Assembly (NCBI GenBank): GCA_003508835.1
Contig: PUFA01000070.1
Coordinates: forward strand, 682,001 to 746,000
Direction of reading: 5' to 3'
DNA: 64,000 nucleotides
DNA from: Eonycteris spelaea
Lineage: Eukaryota > Chordata > Mammalia > Chiroptera > Pteropodidae
The notes under the pieces were generated by a model. It saw only the letters and a program-made list of their open reading frames with translations, made no database searches and was not told where the DNA came from. The translations under genes and the position numbers were made by a program. Positions within the stretch are counted from its first letter, which is position 1. The number at the start of each line of letters is the position of its first letter. Below are positions 57,301 through 64,000 of this stretch, in pieces.

Positions 57301-59490
57301 TCTTCTAGGAGTCTTATGGTTTCAGGTCTTAGACATTCAAAGTTTTAATTCATTTTGAGTTGATTTTTGTATATGGTGTAAGACTGTGGCTCAGTTTCAT
57401 TCTTTTGCATGTGGCTGTTAGTTTTCCAGACACCATTTATTGAAGAGACTGTCTTCTCCACATTGTATATTCTTGGCTCCTTTGTTGTAAATTAATTGGC
57501 CATATATACATAGGTTTATATCTGGACTCTCTATTCTATTATTTTGATCTATGTGTCTGTTTTTATGCCTCTGCTCATTTTTAAATTGGGTTGTTTTCTT
57601 GCTATTGAGTTTCTTATATATTTTGAACATTGACCCCTTATGAGATCTATGGTTTACGTATATTTTCTCCATTCCATGGGCTGTCTCATCACTCTGTTGG
57701 TTGTTTTCTTTGCTGTACAGAAACTTTTTAGTTTGATGCAGTTCCATTTGTTATTTTTGCTTTTGTTGCCCTTTGGATGTTAATTGGTCATGTGAAGTGA
57801 AATTACAGTTGCTACATAATTTTGCCTTTTTATATCTTATTCAACTTTATATTTGACATTTTTAAGCAATTGGAAAACTAAGTTCTGTATTTAACCCACA
57901 AAAAACTAAACTACAGTAATTTTTGTTTGAAGGTCTTCCACAATAAAAGCAAATTTGTTCCACAATTCAAAGGTAACTCAATCATCCATGAAACTGAATA
58001 CAAAAGAAATTTCAAGGGTTTATCGCCAGTGAAAGAACCAAAATTAAGAAATGATTTGAAAGAGAATGGACATTTTGAAACAATATCTCCTGAAAAGAAG
58101 GTATTTGTTAATTCTTTAAACAAAACAAAATCCTCAATTTAGATTTTACTCATTTTCTTTCATTTACCACTGCTTGAGATTTTTGTTTTTAATTAGTTCA
58201 TTAAATGCCAAATATTCATTGAGCACCCAATAGGAGCTGGACACTGGTTAAGTACTTAGAATAGAATGATAACCACACTAAGCCCTAAGCAGCTCTTGGG
58301 CTAGTGAGACAAAGATATGAATAACTAAATATAATACAGTGTGATAAATGCTTAGCAAATATAGTAGGTAAGTCTGCTCTAATATCAAATGATTGACCTT
58401 ACAGTAATGTGAGCTCCAGGGTAACAGTAGTGACAGAAATACATACTTTAAATCAAATAATGGAAATCAAACATGAATACACATACACACATGTATATTA
58501 AACCAAAGTTTTAGCATGTCAAATCATAGTATCATTCACATGATTTACCTTAGGATATACAAACACCTACTTCTGTGTGAAATTATAGCATTTAAGTTAA
58601 AAAATCAGGTTAAAATTATTGTAAATTATAAGTAAATACAAGTCCTATTTTTTAACCTCCTGGAATGTCATACCTGATATCTTATGGGTTCTAAAAATAG
58701 AAATTATGACTAAAAGTAAAATGTTATATATATTTTTAGATCTATGATGGTCTTAGAGAAAAGAGTTGTTATTCAGTAAATCAAAGTGGTAACTTATTCG
58801 TTGGGACTTACATTAATTACTGTAACACAATTAAATGCCAATGTAGAATATCAAGGACAAATGTAAGATCAATGTTCAGTAGGTAGTAACATGAAGTTTA
58901 TTTAAATGTTTATTTGTTAATGAAAAATTTTTTTTCCTAGCAAGGATCTAAAATTTTTATTGTTAGAAAATGAACCTATATCCTGAGCTATACTTCAAAA
59001 AACTAACTGGATATACTAGTTTCAAAACTTGCTTGTTGATTTCTTGTGATTTCCATGCTATTTTTAGTTGTTAAAGCTTACTTCTACAAACAGAATTATA
59101 ATACAGTATCCAAGTATACTTTATGACAGTTATGCTTTCACTTTAATGTATAAAATATTTTAAGCATAAAAAGATTAAATTATTTTCATTTTAGTGTAAT
59201 AAGATAGATGATCCTTTAAAATTAGAAGCAGAGATGGAATCAAAAGACTTAAACCAGCCTAAAAAGAAGCTCACTTCATGGAGACATCAAAGGCTTGGGT
59301 ATGTATTTTATAAGATAAAAAGCATAGTATTTAGATGATTGACATGTTGCAATAGTTTAGTTTAATTTACTCTTATTTCATTTCTGTTAGGAAGGTGAAT
59401 TCTGAATATAGAGCAAAGTTTCTGAGCCCAGCCCAGTATTTATATAAAGCTGGGGCTTGGACACGTGTGAAGGAAAACATACCAAATCAG
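48299..59490 (+). CDS. MDM1: MDM1, microtubule-binding centriolar protein: exons 1-7 of a longer gene, with a frame break in exon 4
   Basis: Join 48299-48316, 49332-49446, 52795-53174, 54239-54372, 57933-58100, 59195-59298, 59391-59490. The conceptual protein starts [15 protein letters not shown] and is recognisable as MDM1 throughout. It covers about the first 340 residues of a protein of some 710. MDM1 binds microtubules, sits at centrioles, restrains centriole duplication and is induced in multiciliated cells; truncation in mouse causes late retinal degeneration. The part here has four [ST]EY-x3-F repeats, a charged proline/glutamate region (exon 3) and lysine-rich segments, in keeping with tubulin binding. 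Later exons are outside the window. All introns are GT-AG. Exon 4 is one base short (A6 at 54341-54346). As written, translation would leave frame there and stop at 58030-58032; if one base is restored, all exon phases agree. Expression is probably driven by the CpG-island promoter directly upstream. Confidence 0.95.
48317..49331 (+). other. MDM1: MDM1 intron 1
   Basis: About 1 kb, donor gtgagg and acceptor attacag. The first 110 bp are still CpG-rich. A sense MIR lies at about 49035-49190 ('gagctcaggcattggaatca', 'aggattaaaggatataaatg'). The 124-residue frame at 48226-48600 is an artefact of the GC-rich first part. Confidence 0.85.
49332..49446 (+). CDS. MDM1: MDM1 coding exon 2
   Basis: 115 bp, entering in phase 0 and leaving in phase 1 at donor G|gtaagt. 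It encodes residues 7-44, including the first [11 protein letters not shown] motif (SEY-x3-F) and the conserved [12 protein letters not shown] segment. Acceptor attacag|GGC and donor are both strong. Confidence 0.96.
49447..52794 (+). other. MDM1: MDM1 intron 2
   Basis: About 3.3 kb. It holds antisense L2 at 49550-49860, an antisense MIR piece at 49862-49935, a sense L2 3' end at 50070-50225, a sense MIR trace at 50230-50370 and then mostly unassigned sequence. The 61-residue frame at 51627-51812 and others are featureless. Confidence 0.8.
52795..53174 (+). CDS. MDM1: MDM1 coding exon 3
   Basis: 380 bp, entering in phase 1 (codon GGA split across the intron) and leaving in phase 0 at AAG|gtaagt. 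It encodes about residues 45-171, starting with [20 protein letters not shown]. It has a hydrophilic, probably disordered middle and a small repeat, GAAGCCCCA three times (52920-52946; EAP-EAP-EAP), followed by QSQEAEQ. It then has the conserved [20 protein letters not shown] stretch, rich in possible phosphorylation sites. The open frame continues upstream (52731) and downstream (53300) into introns, but the acceptor tttgtag and donor gtaagt fix the limits. Confidence 0.95.
53175..54238 (+). other. MDM1: MDM1 intron 3
   Basis: About 1.1 kb, donor gtaagt and acceptor ctaacag. The middle (53390-53930) may be an old dispersed repeat that I cannot name. Frames at 53602-53910 on the two strands are not genes. 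Confidence 0.8.
54239..54372 (+). CDS. MDM1: MDM1 coding exon 4, with a one-base frame break
   Basis: 134 bp, entering in phase 0. It encodes [20 protein letters not shown] followed by the second motif, [10 protein letters not shown]. After the A6 run at 54341-54346 the read frame gives non-conserved residues, while the +1 frame gives TAPVFAANQ, which is the MDM1 sequence. That frame flows in phase into exon 5 (VFHNKS). The exon therefore lacks one base relative to the 135 needed. Donor CAG|gtagtt is weaker than the others. It is either a homopolymer error or a real frameshift. Confidence 0.93.
55123..55192. repeat. CA/TA-rich simple repeat
   Basis: Degenerate ACATACATAC/ACACATATAC units in MDM1 intron 4. 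Confidence 0.8.
56035..57567 (-). mobile_element. L1 LINE 3' half, antisense to MDM1
   Basis: The + strand shows the reverse complement of an L1 3' UTR ('ccagctttattgaagtctaa') and the C-terminal part of ORF2 ('gcttatttcacttagcaagt', 'aatgctgcaatagcatggga', 'ttggaaatgtacccagaagt', 'caccatttattgaagagact'). It is 5'-truncated and decayed, with no intact ORF2. Frames at 56422-57348 (+) and 56692-56889 (-) are remnants of it. Confidence 0.9.
57568..57775 (-). mobile_element. Second antisense L1 ORF2 fragment, partial duplicate
   Basis: At 57568 the sequence jumps back to an L1 position already read at 57021 and runs again to about 57775 ('cttatatattttgaacattg', 'actttttagtttgatgcagt'). The two copies differ at roughly a quarter of positions, so they look like two separate insertions or subfamilies rather than a recent tandem duplication. 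The minus frame at 57418-57747 spans the join. Confidence 0.75.
57933..58100 (+). CDS. MDM1: MDM1 coding exon 5
   Basis: 168 bp, phase 0 to phase 0 in the MDM1 frame. It encodes [20 protein letters not shown], then the third motif [17 protein letters not shown] and a lysine-rich tail ending SPEKK. The exon is open throughout in this frame. In the frame produced by the exon 4 break, a TGA occurs at 58030-58032. Donor AAG|gtattt. Confidence 0.95.
58101..59194 (+). other. MDM1: MDM1 intron 5
   Basis: About 1.1 kb, AT-rich, with an antisense L2 3' end at 58195-58370 ('aatattcattgagcacccaa', 'aatacagtgtgataaatgct'). Nothing else is recognised. Confidence 0.8.
59195..59298 (+). CDS. MDM1: MDM1 coding exon 6
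   Basis: 104 bp, entering in phase 0 after acceptor attttag and leaving in phase 2 at GG|gtatgt. It encodes [20 protein letters not shown] followed by [14 protein letters not shown], a conserved acidic-then-basic stretch of MDM1. Confidence 0.95.
59391..59490 (+). CDS. MDM1: MDM1 coding exon 7
   Basis: 100 bp, entering in phase 2 and leaving in phase 0 at CAG|gtgagt after a 92-bp intron. It encodes the fourth motif [19 protein letters not shown] and continues to NIPNQ. Later MDM1 exons are not found before the window ends. Confidence 0.95.
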
Positions 59491-61726
59491 GTGAGTAGAG
59501 AGTTCAGTAATCCCCCATTTTCTTTGAGCCTATGTCAGTTTAATTTCACAATAAGTTTAATTGAGTAAGAGCGACTACAGTTTAAAGATGTATAATACAA
59601 TAATAGCATTAAAGTATCAGGAACTTAAAGTTGTATGTATTAGGATATAATTTATCTGTGTGTTTACTTTTTAAAAATATGAATTAGATTATTAAAATAT
59701 TAGAGATTAATATTTATTATAGTCTTTAAAGTTAAAATTTTTTTTACAATCAATATTTGGTTGTATTAATAAAGTCAGTTTTTAGAATTATAGCATGATA
59801 GATTTGATTATTTTATAACATCCAGACCTCCACCTTACAAATGAAGATTAGTTGATTTTCATGATTAGTTTGTCTGACAGTGGTATCCCCTGTCAATGTG
59901 TGCTTTTACAGTCTGTAAGTAAAAGGAAGGAGTGGCCTGTACTGATGGAAGTTTGAGTTACAGTGTTGGGATACCCTGACAGATGGGGGAAATTCAGAGG
60001 ATCCTAAAGAAAGGTTTGAGGGAATCCTTGTGTTTACTACTAGCTTCTTATAGTCAAAGGATAAACAGTGGAGCTTTTTTGGCAATTGTATAATTAGCAT
60101 CTTTTAAATTGCATCTTCATGGTTTTCTGTCTTCTGTGTGGATTAGCTAAATTAAAACAGTTTAGATAAGACATCAGTAAACACTCCCTCCCTTAACATT
60201 GTAAAGAGAGTGATAATTTGGATGGGGAATGAATATTTTATTTAGCTCCATACTTAAAACCATGGCTAGCAATTACATGTAATCAGCTTCTGGGCCAAGT
60301 CGTTGGCACTTTGAGCTGCTGCTCTTTGCACTGGCAGATCTCAGACCCATGTCTTGGTGACTACTGTGCTCCTAAACTAAGGGGGTTACTTGATTTCTTC
60401 CTCCGCGGCTGCTCTTGGTCCTCTCTACTTTCCTACTTGAGCATGGCTCAGAGGCAATATATGCAGAGTAAGAGACAAAGCTCAAAGCTGTTCTAGATTT
60501 ATTTGGGGTAAAATTCAAGTTATAAATGTGAACATTAAAAGTAGCCATGATGGAAGAAAGGATTTGAGTCAGCTAAACTTTGGAGCAGTTTATGACCATG
60601 CCGGACCTTGGCAAGGAGCTCTGTGTCTGAGGAGTCTGATGGAGAATGAGGAGAAGTAGGAGAAAAGACAGGATACAGATTGTGGCCATAGAGGGCTAGT
60701 GTGGCCAATAAATGGGTGTCAGCCACTAGCCTGTCCTGTTTAGGTGCTTGTTCATTAGGAGCTCCTTGTTTTGAAAAAATTATCTCTCAGTCTCTGAGAC
60801 TTCTTTAAACTAAGGTGAGTTGATATTTAGATCCCATATCTAAACATTTGATGGACTGACAGTATCTGAAGTTATGATAAGGTGACAGTCTTTATACTGC
60901 TCTGATAGAAGAGGACATTTTTGTTATTGTTAATTTAAGACTGTCTTTTCAAGATTTTCTGTTATATCTTGGTAATGTGACTTTTGGGGGTTTGTTTTAT
61001 TAATTGCTATTGGTGATTTAAATATTTAAAGTAGTGGTATGGTTTGCCGTGACTTCAAAATAATTCAAAAAGTAAATTGAAGTTAGAAAAGAATAAGAAC
61101 TTTTAGTAAAGAGGTCAGTGATCACTGATAATGATAACAGTTTTAGTTGACCTGGATCATAGACATTTAATATGGGCTATGTTTTACTTAAGTCTTAGAT
61201 TTTTTTTTCTGGAAGACATTTACTGCGTGTTGCTGCTTATGAAGTATCTAAATATAAGGTACTCCCCCATTTTCCCATTCCTAACATTTTGTGAAAGATT
61301 ATTATTCACACTCTTCAAATGAAGTTGGATATCAATGACTTTGTTATCAGAATTAACTCATTTTTCAAGTCATGTTAGAGTTTCTAACGACTTTTCATCT
61401 TTTCATTCTATGTTGTTTGAGATACTGTACTTTGAAAATCTATAGTCTAGTCACTGGGTATTTTATCCTAAGTCCCAAGTACCTAGTCATATAACACTAG
61501 GGTAGTTGGTTTTATTTGTCCAGTGGTTGTATATTTCTTATCTCCATAATATAATCACAGGCATTATTGCTTTTTAAAACGCTCACTTAAAGGATTGTTT
61601 TAAATATAATCAGCAATTACAATTGTTAGGTCCCATCCTCAGACTAACTACTGAATCTGTGTTAAATTTATTTTTTTTCATAATTGTTAGATAATCTAAT
61701 CAAACTACACTGGTCGAGGCAATTAA

Positions 61727-62035
61727 AATTTTTTTTTCAGTTACAGTTGACATACAGTATTATATTAGTTTCAGGTGTACAACATAGTAATTATACATTT
61801 ATGTACTTTATCTACTGATCATCCTGTTAGGTGTAGTACCTATCTGACACCATACAGTTATTTTATACAATATTATAGACAATATTCCCTATGCTACTGT
61901 ACTTTATATCCTGGTGATTATTTTTGTAACGGGCAATTTGTACTTCTTAATCCCTTTCACCTTTTCTACTCATCCCCATAACCTTCCTCCCATCTCGTGA
62001 CCATCAGTTTTTTCTCTGGGTGATTTTTTTCGAAT
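61727..62035 (-). mobile_element. L1 3' UTR with poly-A tail, antisense
   Basis: A T-run (61727-61737) is followed by 'cagttacagttgacatacag', 'tttcaggtgtacaacatagt' and 'cctatgctactgtactttat', the reverse complement of an L1 3' end. It is 5'-truncated. Confidence 0.8.
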
Positions 62036-62914
62036 GCGTCTTTCACAAATAGGACTTTATTTCAAGATAAAGTTCCACATTTAAGAAACATTCTGTAATT
62101 TGACAGACATTGGAAGGACTACTAGGTATAAATGACTCCTCATTTTAGGAGGTTGATTTTTGAGAAAAACGAGTTTTTTCTATCCCAACCCCCATTTTCT
62201 GAGTTTGAATTTTCTGCTTATACATTTTAAATGATTTAATTTTCTTAATTTGGGAAAAGAAATTCATAAACGAAAACATTCTACTTGTGGTGCTTATTAT
62301 GTAATATAATCTGATGACATTACTTTACCTGGAAAGAGGTATGTGTGTTCTTTTGAGTTTAGAGTAGTTTATATCTTCTTTAATGGCTCTGGCTGTTGGC
62401 TGTAGGGATTGCTCTTAATATTGAATTCATACTGTCATTTTTTTAACTCTTTCTAGTAGAACACCTTACCTTTGGGAGATATAAACCTCCTAATTTTTCA
62501 TCTTAGTGTAGGATTATAGAAATTTAAAATTATGTATTTATAAAACATAACATTAGAACTAAGATTATTAATAACAATTGCTGATAAAGTAAATTTAAAA
62601 TATTGTTTTGAACATCATTATAAAACTGAGTAAACCAAAGTTTTAGAGTATTTCTGTATCTCCTTTTCCTCCTGCAAAAGTTGATGTCAGTTAAAACTGG
62701 ATTACTGGCATATGGAGGGGATATTCGTTCATCTTGTCATTTATAAAACAGTGAGGTACTTTCACATGGATAGAATGCAGTCTCCTTCACTGCTCCTTTC
62801 CACTCCACCCTACGTGCAGTACAGGACTGATAGACCTCCCTTTTGAACTTATATCTCATTTGTTTATTATGGTATAAACCATACCAATATTACGATAACA
62901 ATTTATCATAGAGG

Positions 62915-63190
62915 AGGTCTGCCTCTTCTACCAAACTGTGAGCACATTGAATCAGGGACTTTCTTGCTTATCTTTGGCTGACAGCCTTCTAGCTCAGGCC
63001 TAGCACTTAGTCCACCCTCAACAGTGTTTAAATGCTACATTCTTCCTCATCTCAAGGAATTCATAGGTTAATGGGGGAGAATGACGTGAGCAATTCATTC
63101 CAGTAGGACGAAATAAGTACTAATGGATGTATTCAAGAAGGACTTTAAGAACACAAAGGAAGAAGCAATTCTAGGGCTTACAGATTTTGT
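62915..63190. repeat. L2 fragments in both orientations
   Basis: A sense L2 3' portion at about 62915-63040 ('aaactgtgagcacattgaat', 'cagggactttcttgcttatc') is followed by a probable antisense portion at 63055-63190 ('gaattcataggttaatgggg'). Confidence 0.5.
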
Positions 63191-63259
63191 CATTGTAGGT
63201 GGTGGAGTAGCTACGAAACATTAGAAACATGCGGAGTATGTGTTAGAAATAAAACCTGG

Positions 63260-63530
63260 ATTATAGCAAGGCACTTTAAACAAGGTTCCCGTGCATTCAG
63301 GATACTTCGGTTAGTAGTTCGAGTCAACCCATATGTCTCAGTTCTACCTGTTAAATTAAAAAACACTGTAGGAAATACTCACCTAATATTGTTTGTAGGT
63401 TCTGCAACTTTAAGCAAAAACTCATATAATGAAACCAGTTTTACCATAGGCTAATTGATATAAATAAGAGTTATATTCTTATGGCATCTCATCATGTTAT
63501 AATGAAACGGCATAGAAAGAAATATTAGTT
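63260..63530. mobile_element. Probable Tc1/mariner-type (Tigger-like) fragment
   Basis: 'tgtaggttctgcaactttaa', 'actcatataatgaaaccagt' and 'taccataggctaattgatat' resemble a mammalian mariner-derived MER repeat. The exact family is not certain. Confidence 0.4.
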
Positions 63531-64000
63531 GAGAACTTACTGTACTCTAAGTTTCTTAAAAGTATAGGAAGGAGTTTACAGAAATAATAAATGAACATGG
63601 CTCAATTTTTTTGGCAGTGAAGAAAACAATATTTTGAATTATCCTTTAGGGATGTTCCAGGTTTGGTCCATTAGAGAGGTTTATATGGTTTCTTATTGCC
63701 ATGGTGGATGCTGTCCTTTGCTTTGCCTAATTCCCTAGAGTTGTAGCACTTTTTCAGTAGTGTCTTAAGGAGCCGAGGACATGTTTCTCCAATTGCTTTT
63801 GCAATGCCAAGTTTCAGGATTTGCTTTTTTGTCTTTATGTGAAAGAAAAGGAATTTTAGCAGTGTCCAGATATCTTTTTAATGCGAATATTCCATCTTTA
63901 TGATAGAAAAAATTATATATTTTTTTGAGAATAAAGATTATTTGATTTAAATTTTTCAGTTTATAAAATTATTTTAGACAGGATTTTAAGATGCAATTAA

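Larger units (their letters stand above)
54373..57932 (+). other. MDM1: MDM1 intron 4
   Basis: About 3.6 kb, AT-rich. It has a CA/TA-rich simple repeat at 55123-55192 and two antisense L1 fragments at 56035-57775. The remainder holds nothing I can name. The acceptor is tttgaag; an upstream AG at 57915-57916 (ctacag) would bring in an in-frame TAA and is less likely. Confidence 0.8.
59491..64000 (+). other. MDM1: MDM1 intron 7 (incomplete)
   Basis: At least 4.5 kb. It contains an antisense L1 3' end (61727-62035), sense and antisense L2 pieces (62915-63190) and a probable mariner-like fragment (63260-63530). No further MDM1 exon is recognised. Short frames at 59906-60726 and elsewhere are featureless. 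Confidence 0.75.

Noticed and set aside
57418..57747. 109-residue minus-strand frame with ORF2-like residues
   Set aside because: A decayed L1 ORF2 piece spanning a junction of two L1 fragments; not a functional gene.
57911..57916. Alternative acceptor ctacag upstream of exon 5
   Set aside because: Using it would put TAA in frame immediately and would not restore the exon 4 phase; tttgaag|GTC fits the conserved peptide.
1..64000. CRISPR arrays, operons, tRNA or rRNA genes, phage or insertion sequences
   Set aside because: The window is mammalian nuclear DNA. Direct repeats seen are microsatellites, tandem duplications or retroposons, and no RNA-gene fold was recognised.

Overview
This is mammalian nuclear DNA: sparse exons with GT-AG introns, one CpG-island promoter, and ancient repeats (L2, MIR, MLT1, MER5A, old L1) through most of the rest. 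L1 3' ends at 20315-20497, 27395-27750 and 61727-62035 look like the kind common in laurasiatherians. I see no Alu, B1/B2, carnivore SINEC, ruminant or cetacean tRNA-SINE, equine ERE or vesper-bat VES copy in 64 kb. A laurasiatherian with little recent SINE activity (for example a megabat or a similar lineage) fits, but the species cannot be fixed from this window.

The only protein gene I can support is the 5' part of MDM1 on the + strand: promoter and CpG island at about 47850-48430, ATG at 48299, and seven coding exons (48299-48316, 49332-49446, 52795-53174, 54239-54372, 57933-58100, 59195-59298, 59391-59490). The window ends in intron 7. MDM1 is a microtubule-binding centriolar protein that restrains centriole duplication. 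The exons here carry four [ST]EY-x3-F motifs, one each in exons 2, 4, 5 and 7.

The main oddity is in exon 4. An A6 run at 54341-54346 is one base short of the length needed to keep frame. As written, the spliced reading frame meets a TGA at 58030-58032 in exon 5. Every splice site and every other exon phase is intact, so this is either a sequencing or assembly error in a homopolymer or a very recent disabling change.

Positions 1-47800 are intergenic. They hold L2 and MIR fragments in both orientations, several nested; antisense L1 3' pieces; two MLT1 solo LTRs; hAT-type fragments; and long pyrimidine, CA/CG and GT simple repeats. An unclassified element of about 168 bp occurs twice (36657-36825 and 38326-38492). 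It contains an inverted repeat and is the youngest layer of a three-deep nest. Long stretches (for example 6812-8915, 16125-17190, 30960-33985) show no recognisable repeat or gene. No tRNA, rRNA, CRISPR, operon or bacterial feature is present, and the many short open frames are not convincing genes.
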